Source: Rallus limicola (lineage: Eukaryota > Chordata > Aves > Gruiformes > Rallidae). Taken from it: a DNA stretch of 64,000 nt. Position 1 is the stretch's first letter. The number at the start of each line of letters is the position of its first letter. The notes under the pieces are model-generated. The model did no database searches. It was not told the DNA's origin and saw only the letters and a program-made list of their open reading frames with translations. Of the stretch, positions 13,128 to 25,424 are shown piece after piece. The DNA lies in contig JAKCOZ010000016.1 of the NCBI GenBank assembly GCA_022605955.1, positions 13,396,001 through 13,460,000 of the forward strand, in the 5' to 3' direction. Position numbers and translations under genes: made by a program.

Positions 13128-13652
13128 GTGACTTTGCCTTACAAATATGGTCCACAGTGCTGCAGGACTAATAAACTCCCCTCCGTCCCAAAAGACAGTA
13201 TTGACCCCAATGCTAAAAGCGACACCACAGAAAAGCAAGCAGCATCTGAGATATGGAAAAGAGAAAAAGAAAAAAAAAAACCCACTGGTACATGTTCACT
13301 TACTGACTACTTTGCACCATTGTCAGAGATAATCCTGATGTCAGAGTTAACTAGTCAACTAGCTATTAGTAAACTGGAAGCAATTACAGCTACTTTCTGT
13401 ATCCTTGATAAACTAGTAATTCAACATGCTGTGAGTGATGAATTTCAGTGGTTTCAGAATGAATCCTACAGTATATTATACATGTCACAACAATCCCACA
13501 CTCTCCAGAAGTTAGTAGTCATGGAATATATCACACAGTTTGACAAGCAAATCTCTCAACAAGATCTACGTTTATCTCCTATGACCTACAAAGCAACTCT
13601 TATCACAACAAATGGAGCTATCCCAGCACATCTCAATGTAAAGACAGATTGA
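13128..13652 (+). other. Longest ORF in window (174 codons), function unknown
   Basis: An ATG-initiated frame runs 174 codons without a stop. The N-terminal third is basic, with a lysine-rich run at about residues 45-52 produced by an A-rich tract near 13263-13280. The rest is hydrophilic and rich in S, T and Q, with no signal peptide, membrane segment or recognisable motif. No splice sites, CpG-rich promoter or neighbouring exon supports it. In 64 kb of six-frame translation one frame of this length can arise by chance, and that is the leading explanation. A decayed exon or retrocopy of unknown origin is the alternative. Confidence 0.12.
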
Positions 13653-15359
13653 GACAAATCTATCTACTTTAAGGAACAGCCTCAAAGGACTATCAAAGTA
13701 AGCTAAAGATATATGTGCTCTCCCACAGCAAGATTTTTTAAATCTATCTTAACTCTAACTAGTATGTTCACAGCTAGGGAGAAAAAAAGCCTGAGAAGTG
13801 CCAGGAACTACTTAGGAAACAGATAAGATGTGAGGTCTTGCATTTCATGTATCATACTAAATAGCACCCTAATAGCAGGTTATGGTCAACTGTCATTTCT
13901 GCCAGAAGTAACCAAGGAAACCACTGATCTAAGTGCATACATGGGGGGAGGTAACAAAGGAAAGAGTCTCAGATCCAAACTCAAAACTTGGAGAGCTGGC
14001 TGTAACAAGCCTCCAAAAGATGCAGCTGTTTGGAGAAACAGCTTATACATATTTATTGAAACATCTTTTTGGGTCTAAAAAAAACCCACAGTGAAGATGG
14101 ATGATATTCTCATATGGTGATCATGATATAGCAGCCAATATGAATCACGAGGCAGTGGTGGTGCAGTAATCCATAGCAAGCCAAGATACACGTTTTGGTA
14201 ACTTGTGGATCATTTGCAAGTCTTGTTTACAAGGTCCAAAAGACTCAGCAATGCTCAGCAAACTGTTGCAAGTCAGCTATGTCTACACTACTCTGACAGA
14301 GCAGCTTTTTGAGACTGTAAGTGGACCAATCATCTGCTTCTATACCCAGCTGGAGGACACACAAATCCAGGCTGCTCAATCCCTCTGGCAGTACAGTAAC
14401 CCACTGCATAGGCATAACCTCGTGCTCTGGCCAACAGACTCCAGTTGCCACCCTGAAGGCTGCTGCCTGAAACAGATGGGTGTGATATGGAGAACATCCT
14501 CCTAAGAGATGTTTTAAATACAGAGCTGAGGCTGGTCAGAACAGCTTTGAGCAGCAGCAGCAATTACAGGACAACTCTGTGTTCATTTGCAGATCTCTGA
14601 ATGGAAACATTTTTTTTAATAACCTCGAAAATAAATACTGTAAATGCCTTCTGAGAACTAACCTTGAAAGTTGCCCAGAAAGTTGGTTAGCATAGAGCAC
14701 ATACATCATTAAAAGAGGACTTCAAAATCAAGATATGTCTAACCACCTGTAGTATATTGTCTATATGTTTTATAGAGCACTAACTGCTAGACGTTTGCTT
14801 GCAAGATCTAAATTACTAGGTTTACTTTACAGAACTGCATATAGTACCTACTGTCATCCATGCTCCAGTACCATTACTGGCAACTGAAAATACTCTGATT
14901 ATTTTCCATGGGAACTTGAGGATTTCTAGATGAAAGGACCATGCACTCCTTTCTTGCCAAAAATCAGTGAGAATTTAGCATCTGCCTGCCTTTAGAAAGG
15001 CCAAGATTGTATTGATTATCAAAACATTTTTATCAATGAAGTATGAAGGCTATTAACGAGTGGCTTCGGACAGAGGCAGCTAAGAGAATTGTAAGATTTA
15101 CTTAACACTACAGAAAACGATAGTACTTTTTTGGTCAGTTCTTCATTAGGTTACTATTTATTTACTCCATAAAATTATTTATAAGATCTCAAAACACACT
15201 GAATTTGTAGGTACATAAGTAATAAATATATTAGTGGCAGAATACACACTGCAAAACTGTTTAAATGTTCTGATTTCTGTTTAGGAATGAGCAATTAAAA
15301 TTAGCCACTGTATGTTGCACCATAATTAGTTTGGGTTGGAGGGGTTTTTGTGGGCTTGA
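13653..15359. other. Unique sequence, no gene recognised
   Basis: Overlapping short ORFs on both strands at about 14200-14560 are in a slightly GC-richer patch but show no known domain. No repeat could be assigned. Confidence 0.5.
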
Positions 15360-15385
15360 TTTTTTTTTTTTTTTTTTTTTTTTTT
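15360..15385. repeat. 26-base T homopolymer
   Basis: An uninterrupted run of 26 T is seen directly. No retrocopy or recognised element abuts it, so it is best treated as a mononucleotide microsatellite. It is a likely site of length polymorphism and sequencing error. Confidence 0.95.
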
Positions 15386-16189
15386 ATTATTTAGCTTAAA
15401 ATTAGAAATAGATTACAGTACTGCAGCTGTATTGGAATAGAGAGGAAAAACAGAGATGGCTCCATGCAAATTCACAAGCAGAGGGAACACTTTTCAACAA
15501 CTTAAAACCCAGCTGCACAGCTAATTTGCCAAAACATTAGTTTTTTTCATTTTAAAAAAAAAAGAAGAAAAAAAAATATTGTCCCACTTTACAACCATAT
15601 GTGACCATCTCCCAACTTCTATCTGCCTGATAGTTTGGAATGTGATGCTACTGCCCCTGTGCATTGGTCTATTTAGATGAAGTGGAAAAGAGTCAAATCA
15701 CAACAAAGATGGAGTGGAAATCTGTGTGGATCTATGTGTAATTTGGAAGGCAATGCCACAGACGGAAAGAGAAAAAAAGATACTGATGTAGCAGAAGAAA
15801 AATGAAGGAAGACGGTTGCAAATATATTTCTGGAGAGTAAGGGGAAAGACACCAAGATTGCTCATTTTTTTGGCCTAATGAATAAATCATTTTAGTTTCC
15901 TACCCCTTATGCACCTGCTGCTTTGAAAAGCCCCTTCCACAACCAACAACTGAACAGCAAATGCTGCACAATGACTCAAATGTTGCTGGAGCCATGCCAG
16001 CAAAAATTACCACTCTTCAACCAAGATAAACATCATATTACTTCATTACCCTTTTAAAACATATGCAAATTAAATCCATTATTCTTTTCTCTTACAGAAA
16101 TGAAGTTCCTTTGGCTGGAATTCAACAGCTCCCTTTGTCATCGTTGACCATGAATGAATGAACTTCATGTAGATGATGCCCATTTCCCA
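15386..16189. other. Unique sequence, no gene recognised
   Basis: This is AT-rich unique sequence with a second A-rich tract at about 15550-15580. No gene or repeat family was recognised. Confidence 0.5.
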
Positions 16190-16560
16190 TCTTTGAATCA
16201 AACATTAATACCATTTGACAGTAATAAATAACATTTATCACAATAGGGATCTACTAATGATTTTCCCACTAAGCTGGCTCATCAGAACCTATCAGCTGAC
16301 AACTGCATAAATGAGATTAGCATAACAGCTGCCTATGACAAATGTATCTAAATCATTTTAATGCCAGCTAGCTCTTTGATCTCCCTATCACGTTGTTGCC
16401 AAAACTAAATCTATTTCTTCAAGATACATGTTGTTTATTACAGATACATGTGTATATTCCACACCATTATGTGCTCTAGAGATTTCAGTAATTAAAAGAA
16501 TTAAAAATACTGATTGGATACTGCCACTATAATGTAAACTTGCAGCACTGCACTTCAGAG
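16190..16560. promoter_or_regulatory. Candidate conserved non-coding element
   Basis: A repeat-free, non-coding stretch with several transcription-factor-like cores packed together: CAGCTG E-boxes, ATGAGATTAGC, a TCAGTAATTAAAAG homeodomain-type run, and GCCAGCTAGC. The appearance is that of a developmental enhancer or conserved element, but only alignment between species could establish this. Confidence 0.18.
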
Positions 16561-17018
16561 TAGCATTCCACTGCCTAGTAAATTCCCCCCCCAGCCCGCC
16601 CCGCCGAATGGCATGATTTGGTGTTTAATTGCTGCGTGGGTCTCTGGCACAAAATACATGTTTTAATGTAAATATGTGTACTAGCTTCTCTGAGTATTGC
16701 TTACAGAAGCATCATTTTCATACAATTTAAACTAATTCCCAGTAACACGGGACTTGATTCCACGTGCACTAAGCGACGAATCACTGTGTTCCTATAAATG
16801 CAAAAGCAACAGGGAAAGAAAAACCTCACTGGTAGGACCATGGATTTGTGTTTTAATTACTGTTACAAGAGAGTGCTATGAGACTGTCACACAAACTCAT
16901 GAAAACAGATTTCAGACAATACCCAAAGCCAACAGCTCATGTTGCAGCTCTATAACAAGACTTTTATAACACTGACTTGCAAACATTTCTTCAGTTGAAG
17001 GTCATTGTGCTCCTCTAC
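16561..17018. other. Unique sequence, no gene recognised
   Basis: A C-rich run followed by CCCGCCCCGCCG at about 16585-16606 is the only GC-rich patch nearby. The 71-codon plus ORF at 16754-16969 has no recognisable features. Confidence 0.5.
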
Positions 17019-17070
17019 CTGCATTCAGACTGCCAGAGCCCTGTAGGTCCTTAGGGCTATAGATGGCTTC
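17019..17070 (-). other. Candidate 52-nt exon, minus strand (unverified)
   Basis: On the minus strand a pyrimidine-rich tract (CCCCCTGTGTTTTACACC) ends in TCAAG before the segment, and GCAG|GTAGAGG follows it. One frame is open for 17 codons plus one base (begins EAIYSPKDLQG). Its end phase fits the start phase of the candidate exon at 12482-12627. The peptide is unrecognised and the segment is too short for coding potential to mean much. Confidence 0.12.
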
Positions 17071-19045
17071 CTTGAGGTGTAAAACACAGGGGGAAATATG
17101 CCCTCCAGTTCTCCAGAAAAATCCCAGATTCACAACAGTTTAACACTCAGTGCTTTAAAAACCAGCAAACCAGTACAGCACAGGGAAAGAAAAAGGAAAA
17201 TGCTAAAGATTGTGTCTTCCTCAATTCTTTCCCGAAGCTATTTTATTGCACTACAAATGAGAGTCTCCAAAAATAGTTACTTTAACTACAGATATTTAAA
17301 AATATGTCTATTTAAGTGTGTTGGCACCTAGACATTTCTAAACAGCATCAGTCCTCTGCAGTTTGGAACCATTTTGGAGCCACCAATCTGTTGAAACCTG
17401 CACAAGAATCTCCACTGATTTACTTAAGTTTAGATTAAGCTTTTGGTGACTTCACATATGAAGTAATGGGGCATGTCTGCACTCAAGTGCCCTTTGATTT
17501 TAAGCCCAACTGTGCATGTACCTTTCCTGCACTGGGTAGCTTTACACATGTTTATTTTGTATCTGTGTAGCATTTGTTTTCCCATCAGTGCTTTCAGGCA
17601 AGTTCTGAACAAAAAATATCATAACTATTTATACTAGAAACATCTTAATGGTTATTCTGGGAATAAATAGAAGGTAAACTAGGTATCTGGCTGCATGTAA
17701 AAATTAAGAGACACATCCATCTATTCAATTAGCTGGCTAAACTCTGGATTGTGAATCTTGACTTCCAATGAGAACCAATATCAAATGGCACCAGAGCTCA
17801 GTTCTCTTAGAAGTAGTACCAATTCATGGTGGAAAAGGTTTTTGAATTAAGGTTTTCTAAATTAAAAGTTTGAAGGGTTTTGCATAAGCATCGAAAATGA
17901 GCAAGTATAAGAACTAATGAGATTGCAGGCTGAAAGCTGTTGAAGTATTCCAGTTACAGTGCTCTAGCAAATATCTTATTTCCAATGTTGTTACATTCAC
18001 AAGCACTTTGCTCTTTCTTGCATTTCAATTAAAATTCATGGGATGTTTTCTCCACATATTTTTCAAGTCTGCCTGCATTTTCCATATCTTAGAAAATTTT
18101 CTGGCCATTATTTTTCATGTAAAGTGAAGAGAATGTATGGTCTTTTGTCCAAGCCTTTTGTTTTGTGAAGCAGGCCATTTTTCATGGATGAAACTGAGGC
18201 ACACACTTTCAGTTTTGACAGCATTTCTTATCATTCCCCCCAGTTAGCATTGTCACCTTTCATTATTTAATTTTGAAGTACAAGGAAGGCTGATTTATAC
18301 CCATGATGTATAATTAGAGGCAGATGGAGGGCTTGGAAAATAGAAACACTGAATTAGGACTGTAGTAAGTACCCGTAAGCTTCCTGTGAAAAGTCCTCTC
18401 TGCCACCAGCTAGAAACAAAAAGCTAAACAATTTAAACTAAATGAATCCATGCTGTTGTAAGCACTGAGTTAATGAAAGCAAATACAAAACTAATAAAGT
18501 ACATTGGTTGTGGTTGCAAGGTAATTTAAAATGTTTTCAACTATAACTCATGAAATGTGTGTGAATTAATCAAAATCATCTTTGAATGTGCCCATGGTCA
18601 AAAAGGCTTTTTTTTAACCTCCACTTCAGTTGAAATCACTGACACAAGTCCACTCTGCATTTTGAGGAGAGAAGCACTTTCTGTGCCTCTTTCATATGAT
18701 AATGTACAGTATATTTTTCAGCTGCCTTTTTAAAGTTTAAACAAATGGAAGGCTTATTAAGAAGATATCATAATTACATGCAGCTATTTTACTAGCTCTT
18801 ATCTGAAGCAAAAGCAAGCAATTAGTTGAGCACAAATTCAAGACACTTACTGAACATGAGGGAATAGACCAGCAGGAGAAAATTGGCCCATTTTACTGTT
18901 TCATCTTCCCTGTAGAAAGACAGTAAACTTACTCTGGTAGTTTTAACACCACCTACAAAATAGCTCTTATATTTGAAAAACTGATATTTCAGAAGACTTT
19001 TTGGTATGTTTAGCCTTTTGCTAAACAGTCTCAAAGTCACCCTAG
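17071..19045. other. Unique sequence, no gene recognised
   Basis: AT-rich sequence with no assignable repeat, RNA gene or convincing exon. The minus ORF at 18822-19040 (72 codons) has no known domain. Confidence 0.5.
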
Positions 19046-19138
19046 TAGTGGTAGATAGAGAACAACCGCTTTGACATACAGTCCAGTTGGACTCAACAAT
19101 CCTTATGGGTCCCTTCCAATTCAGTACATCCTATGAGT
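19046..19138 (+). mobile_element. CR1 LINE 3' terminal fragment
   Basis: The sequence from about 19086, reading GTTGGACTCAACAATCC then TGGGTCCCTTCCAATTCAG and ending ATCCTATGAG, is the typical CR1 3' end, which normally finishes in ATTCTATGA-type repeats. Only the last part of the 3' UTR is present, as expected of a heavily 5'-truncated CR1. The left edge is uncertain. Confidence 0.8.
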
Positions 19139-19499
19139 AATAGACACAAACAACATTACCGGTGCAAGTGGTCACTGGTTCAGTTCTCACCAGCAGAATC
19201 AGAAGCCCACCGCTGTCTTGAAATCCCATTTAAGTTTCAAATTACGGATGGCTGAAAACTAATCGCTAATACATCAAATGAATGAGATGTTTGTTTCAGA
19301 CTGAATGCAGACACCAAAAGGAGAATATTAGGAGTACTATAAGCATTTGCTTTACTTGATTCTTCTCTGCTTTCTAAGCATTCAATTCTCTAGAGTGCTG
19401 TTCACCACATCCCCTACCCCAAACACAGAAAACATTTCACATATGTTTAACATTAAGCATGTGAATAGTTGTATAGAAGACTACAGAAAAATTCAGGAT

Positions 19500-19830
19500 C
19501 TTTAAAGCACCTGCTTAAAGGTGACAGAACAGAAAGGAGGAATTCACACCTATAGTTACCACTGAAGTGGTCACAATGACAGCGGTGACATGCACCAGGT
19601 CATAGTACCCAACCACAGTATGGAAGAAACATGTACCCAGATAAAACTCCTCCAAGAGGACACAGATGATCAGATTTAAGGTGCACAGGGGCCCTGACAA
19701 ATCCTTGACCACCAAGGGGAAGGCAGTGATGGAGGCAGCAGAAGGGAGAAGACTGCACAGCAGCAGGGAGGATGAATAGGAGATGAACAGGTTTCTTCAC
19801 AGACACACTACTGTATTTTGAAGTCAATGT
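19500..19830 (-). pseudogene. Possible decayed TMBIM/Bax-inhibitor-like membrane protein copy
   Basis: On the minus strand one frame from about 19795 to 19515 encodes a largely hydrophobic segment with at least two membrane-like stretches: FISYSSSLLLCSLLP, LNLIICVLLEEF, then a Y-Y-D motif and HVTAVIVTTSVVTIGV. The order LNL, about 20 hydrophobic residues, YD, about 10 residues, TT(S/T)V, G resembles the middle of TMBIM (lifeguard) proteins such as TMBIM4. The frame is broken upstream by a stop, and the conserved aspartate-phenylalanine segment expected next is missing. If real it is a partial non-functional copy. It could instead be an unrelated membrane-protein exon (CTGCTGTGCAG acceptor-like, GTG|GTAACT donor-like) or chance. 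Confidence 0.22.
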
Positions 19831-20830
19831 TTAGGACATCAATATTTCTGTCATAAGGAAAAGCTTTATTTAAAGAGAAGAGGGAATAAAGTCCAAGATT
19901 TTCAACAGTTACTCCATTACAATTACATTCCAGAATGACTGAATCCTTCACTACACATCCTCCTAGATCATCTGTAATAATGCTCTGAGTTCAGAAAACT
20001 ATCTTGGTTATATGGAGATTGCAGTGTCCTGCGTAGGTCCTGGTAATCCAAAATGCAGTTAATATATGATTACTTTGTATCCTAGCTTTAGCTTTTGCTG
20101 TCAATTAAAAAGAAATTAAAATATAATAAAGTATTCACTCCTCCCCTTTTGTTATGGGGTAACCAGGAGAACAGCCTAATGATTTTTTTTTCTTCTTGTT
20201 ATAAATTTGGCTCCAAATATTCCTTCCAATGAATGTGATATAATTCATGCACAGTCACTACTGAACCCAGCAAATTCATAATTAGGGAACAATTTTGCAC
20301 CTGCTGTTATGGGTAGATGATGTTCACTTTAATTTAACTTGATACCTTGATTATTCATTGGAAACTGCAGGAGATGCCAATTACCTTGCATGTTTCCTGA
20401 AGAGAACAGAGCAGCCACAACTGGATAAATACCAAAAAAACGTATTTCAAGAAATTTTTACTAATCAAGACCCCGACCCAGCAGTACATACACACGTATA
20501 CATTCATGAACATCAAGATGACAGTAATGTTTTATATACCTAAAAGTAAGCATGATATTAAGTCAATCTACTAAGACATTGAAACTATGTGTATTTTTAC
20601 ACAAGAGAAGATCCTGTTGGAATGTATTCCTCTCTCCAGTATTAATCCCACTACAAAGACATATTTTAATTTTGAACTACAAACATCATAACTGGGAAAG
20701 TTTTTTGTGGTTGAAGAAAGAGACACATAAACAGGAGAATGGAGTAGAGTCATGCTGGATGCATGTTTATTCAAGACTGTACAGACTTCTTCCTGCCCTT
20801 CAATGGCCAGCCATGCTCAAAGGTATTTTT
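19831..20830. other. Unique sequence, no gene recognised
   Basis: No gene or repeat was recognised. A strong minus-strand acceptor-like tract (CTGCTCTGTTCTCTTCAG) at about 20390-20410 has a GTAATT donor only 12 nt further on. That would make a micro-exon, which I do not trust. Confidence 0.5.
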
Positions 20831-20873
20831 ATAAATATATTATATATATATAATATATATATATATGTATATT
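20831..20873. repeat. AT dinucleotide microsatellite
   Basis: An imperfect (TA)n tract of about 43 bases with small interruptions, directly visible, followed by an A run. Confidence 0.9.
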
Positions 20874-20959
20874 AAAAAAACATTTAAACAGGGTTTTGTT
20901 CTCTCAACCTATCTCCCAATAGGTTTACAAGGTTTCATTTTTAGAAGCCCAAGCAATAG

Positions 20960-21222
20960 CACTTGCAAAAAAAGAAGAAAACAAATCTTTCATGTATGAA
21001 CACACAAGGCCTGATGCACCAAAACAAATACTCTGCTACCCCTTCACATATTTCCCATACACAGAAAGTCAGAGTGCTAGAAGTAGTTCTGCAGTGGTAC
21101 CACCCAACAGAACAGAGCATATTCGGAGCAGCGTTGAGGTGCCTGCTTATCCTGCAGGAACAGCTGAAAAGGCACGAGACCCCGTTCCCAAGAAATGGCT
21201 GGATGTGGGAGGATTCTAGATC
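20960..21222 (+). other. Open frames on both strands, origin unclear
   Basis: The plus strand has an acceptor-like tract (ATATTTCCCATACACAG, ending about 21064). An open frame runs across it and ends at a stop at about 21219 after PVPKKWLDVGGF. Its residues downstream of the tract are rich in S, P, T and A, as in a disordered protein tail. The minus strand of the same segment is also open for 104 codons. The patch is GC-richer than its neighbours and keeps CpGs. An AATAAA lies at about 21478-21483, where a plus-strand terminal exon could end. I recognise neither peptide. A terminal exon, a lncRNA or chance are all possible. Confidence 0.15.
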
Positions 21223-22439
21223 AGCCAGGAAGCCACAGTACAGTACAACCACCATGAGACTCTCACAAGATTTCAGTTATGCCTGACACTCCAGTACTGA
21301 AAAACCTAAACACACAGAGGGGCCACTACCAGCTGATTCCATCTATCATCAATAATCACAGTAATGAAATCCCTGTTATTCTCTCTTGTTTCCCCTCCCA
21401 TACCAACAATATTAAGCTTTCCTACCTTACCACAGCATCTTTTTTTCCTGTATATGTGATCAACATTACATGGAACTAATAAATAATCATCCTTAGCTCC
21501 CCCATGTTTTCATGGGTTTTGTGGTTTTCTGGGGTTTTTTTAAAGCTTTAAGTGCTGCTGCACTTGCTAGACCTATTAGAAAACCTTGTTTCAAGTTTTT
21601 GGTATGACTTTACCCAGTCTGTAATCATTAGAAATTTACTTTTCCATTAGATAAAAAAATTAAATGCATACATTTTTGTCACTTTGGCTCCCCTCATTCC
21701 CAGACAGTATTCGGAAGAAAACATTCAGCACCATTAACAGCATTTCTGAACAAATGAATTAAATTCTCCTATTGTCCTACTGAGGTTGAAGCCTCATTTC
21801 TGCATCCCAAAGCATCCCATTACAACCACCGTAGACTAAAAGGGGATGGCTCTGAATCCCCTCACTTTCAAACAGCCAAATCACAGCCTCAGGCACTTTT
21901 TCTGATCTCTAGAATTTCCAGCCACATGCTCTCAATGCCAGTAGTCAATGATTCCAGTGGCACAATGCCTGTCATCTCACTTACTCTTACAGAACAGAAA
22001 ACACAGTTTTAAATCATAACCCTTTGCCAACTATATCCAATAAAATCAGGAAGAAAAAAGAGCATTTCTAACCTACTTTAGCTGGCTGACAGACAGATGT
22101 GGAACCAAAACATTGCAAGGAATAAAGCGCTCCCTTAGAAACCAAGCATGATCTTTCAGAGTACAACTTAATTTAAGACTTCTGCTGTTTATGGTATGCC
22201 TTTTATGAAAATCAATATCCTAGATCCTTAGCTATTCCAAAATGAAGGCAATGAATGGCCAAACCAACACTGCTGAGGTTTTTCTTTTGTTTGACCAAGA
22301 AAGCCACACAGCATATACAGGATCAGTTTCAGCTGCACAATTTTGTTGTCTCTTCTCTTTTGGGGGATAAAACCAGTCATAAGAAAAGTTAATGTACTAA
22401 ACTCTATAGAGCCAAAAATAGAAGACTAAAAAGGTATTT
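21223..22439. other. Unique sequence, no gene recognised
   Basis: No repeat family or gene was recognised in this AT-rich stretch. Confidence 0.5.
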
Positions 22440-22640
22440 AAAAATAAATTTTATTTTACTGACTCAGCTTTTACCCTTAATAAGCAGTCTAATGACCCTC
22501 TAGATATGACTGACATAATTATCATAAACTGAGTTCACTATTAGAATATTCATGGGAAATGCTATAATTTTATAATTATACAGATAAAGTGGGAATTAGA
22601 CAATAGAGAGAACTGCATATTCAAAGATTTCTTCAGCTAC
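22440..22640. promoter_or_regulatory. Candidate conserved non-coding element
   Basis: Repeat-free AT-rich sequence with dense factor-like cores (TGACTCAGC, an AP-1/MAF-type site, near 22460; TGACATAATTATCAT; TATAATTATACAG). It resembles a conserved element by eye only. Confidence 0.12.
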
Positions 22641-24887
22641 TATGGAAATTTATTTAAGTAGATACAGACCTATCAGCATACATGAGCACACTATGATCTT
22701 ACCCATGAATTGTTCATCCTGGGATCTCTGAATTAGGAAGAGTATATTCCTCAAGAGATAACAGTGTCAGCATCAATAAGGGCCATAGCTTAGGACCTCT
22801 GCCTCCCAATAAGCTAGTACCAGAAGCTTAGTCTAGGCCATTAAATTCACCAAGTATATTATTTTAACCACAAGGCAATCCTTTCTGTGACAACACAGAC
22901 ATATGAAGGCAAATTCCATTTGCCCTGATACACCCTGAATGGCTATATCTTGCAGACAACTAATGAAGCCCTCATATCCCACCAAGATACATAGTGTGCA
23001 TGCTAAAGAGCTCCAGAGGATATGCTGAGTGTATCGGCCTAAGAGGACATTTGCCCTGAAGCTTCTTGCAGCCAGAAAGAAGCATGCAAGCTAGGACCCC
23101 AGTGAGCTGCTTCCAGCAGCCCTTGTACCAACCCAGCCCTCCTGCTAGTCGTGAAGCAAAGCAGTAACATGCAATGTGCCCTGTAACATATATTCAATAC
23201 ATAATTCTCCATTGAGAACCCTAGATTAGCGATCCTCACATGTATACTCAAATCTCTTACAGAAGAAACCATCTTCATAAAGTGGTTTCTTGAACAAGAA
23301 AGCTCACAGGTGTTACAACCCCCCACTTCAGACAGTCACGATATCCATTATCCTAACTGGTCTTGAGAATTGTTACTTCTTTTGCTCAAAACAATATTTG
23401 GAACCTTAGTATGACAGTTAAAACTTGATGAACCAAGCATCTAAGCATACAGAACATTCATCTAGTAAGTAACCCTGAGAGCAGGTAGTGCTCGTGTACT
23501 AGCTCAGCATTAGGAATTCAAGTGTCACCAAAAAAGAACATAGACACACTGAATACAGAAAAAAACACTGGAAAACAGGGCACTGTCTCCTCAAGCTTCT
23601 AATAAATCTATTTAAAAGGTGTTTTCTGCTGACTCAAGGACTGATGTGGATTAGAATCCAGCTTTAGCATACACCAATTAAGCCATGATTGTCACATCTT
23701 AAATTCTGTCAAGATGGTTGAATTTAAGCTCACTTTATTTCTGATCTGGACTATAAGCAATTTGAAAGGATTAAGAAACTCCTCAGGACACAAAAATCAC
23801 CATCTTCGTTGCTGCAATACAGCCATGCATATGTCCTTGTGAGAAATGTTTCCATCCATTTTCAGTCATGTAAACATGTGTCAATTGTTCAAACCTATGG
23901 GAGAACAACAAGCTGCTTCTCCCACTTCATCTGTTGTTCAGAAAGTTGCTGCTTTGTCTTTAGAGCTCTGCTGATGCTGCTTTCAGCAAGCAGGCACTCC
24001 ATTGTTATAGCCTGTCTTTTCATACGCCTCTAGGGACTGAAAGGATGGTGCAGATGGTAAACAAATGTGCTTTATGGTCTTTGAGCTTAGACTGAGAAAT
24101 TCAGATTTGCTTTTCATTTCTGGAATGCAACTAAGCAAAGAAATTACTCAAACTTATTATCAAGCTGGTTCTCAGGCCTGTGCAACTCCTCTATGACTGT
24201 ACCACCTAGCATGGATTTTTTCCCCCCCTCTGAAACCTGACTGACAAGTTTAAAAAATTCATAACATACCTTCATTTCACCAGGGTATTTCATTCTACTT
24301 ACACAGTATAGATACAAGCCAGAAGTCTAGTGATTTTAATTTTGAAAGACTAAAGCTTCAGATCATATACATCCTATTCACAAGAGGGCCATGGTATACA
24401 GATCCTAAATTGGCATATATGTCTAGTTCACAGCATAAACAAAATAGGGTGCAACACAAGCAGCACATGTCTGTGATTAGCTCATCTGAGACAGTTTATT
24501 CCTTATAGGATGCTGTTCTCAGTCCTATTAGAAGTTCAGTTCACCTTCAAAATCACTGAAAAAAATACTTTGAATTCTACCAGCAACTACACACACCGAA
24601 CTGACCAACATCAATCTAAGTTGCACCATGTAAATACAAAGAAACAGAGTTTTTTGTAACATACATTTCACAGAAAAAAATACAGCAACAAAACAAGAAA
24701 AGACTCACAGAATCACCTCATTTAAATTATCATTAGCACAATATCTGATTTTAAGTAATTACTACACCATATTACATGCCTGATACTTGCTATATGGTTC
24801 AGTAAGCAACACTGAAGCCAGACAGCTTCTTGGAAAGGTTGCTCTTCCTCATCAGGATGACAGTGTGGAACTCAACTTTAACTTTGC
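22641..24887. other. Unique sequence, no gene recognised
   Basis: The ORFs at 23039-23326 (minus) and 23809-24033 (plus) show no known domain. A 47-nt splice-like segment on the minus strand at 22703-22749 has donor GG|GTAAGA but no independent support. Confidence 0.5.
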
Positions 24888-25016
24888 CTTTGGAGATGTT
24901 CAAAGAACAGGTAGATATATGGCTTTGGGAGATGGTTTAGAGGTTACGATGGTGTAGCACTGACATTGGAACTTGATGATCTTGAAGGTCTTTTCTAGCC
25001 TTGACAATTCTATGAA
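24888..25016 (+). mobile_element. CR1 LINE 3' end
   Basis: Reads TTGGAGATGTTCAAAGAACA, then GGTTTAGAGGTTACGATGG, then GATGATCTTGAAGGTC and ends TTGACAATTCTATGAAATC. This is the canonical CR1 3' UTR order with the terminal ATTCTATGA octamer. It is 5'-truncated and moderately diverged. Confidence 0.9.
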
Positions 25017-25424
25017 ATCCATTAATTTGGAACAAATTCATAAGTTAATGACCCTGGATTCTTGTACTTTATCAGATGTAAGGACAACAGCCATAGCATT
25101 TATCCAACCTACTAAAACAAGGGACACTTGCTGAAAGTGATTAAAAGTATTCCAGATGCGGTGTGCACATTCCTGTACAGTGAGTTGCCTCAGTTCCCTT
25201 TACCCTCTCTACAGAAGCAGTCCAGGTGCTCAGGAGCCTACACACTGCAGTTGAAAGCCAGAAAAGCTTGAGAATTTATTTTCAATAAATTTGTTGCCTA
25301 TTGTTCCTTATACAGAATTTCTCCATGATCCTCTGGATACTACAGTTTTGTACACAGTTGCTCACTGCCCAAAGTTGATCATATCACTTGCAATACACAC
25401 AGATTTTTGATTCTATCTTTTACA

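Noticed and set aside
15360..15385. T run read as the poly-A tail of a minus-strand retrocopy
   Set aside because: No coding or transcript-like sequence or target-site duplication follows it; a plain homopolymer is simpler.
20385..20415. 12-nt micro-exon on the minus strand between a strong acceptor tract and GTAATT
   Set aside because: Micro-exons this small cannot be judged by eye and nothing else supports it.
25150..25260. Possible antisense CR1 around AGTATTCCAGATGCGGTG
   Set aside because: One 18-base block recalls the antisense CR1 string for CAGTACTCCAGATGTGG, but the following sequence does not continue the CR1 order, so support is too thin.
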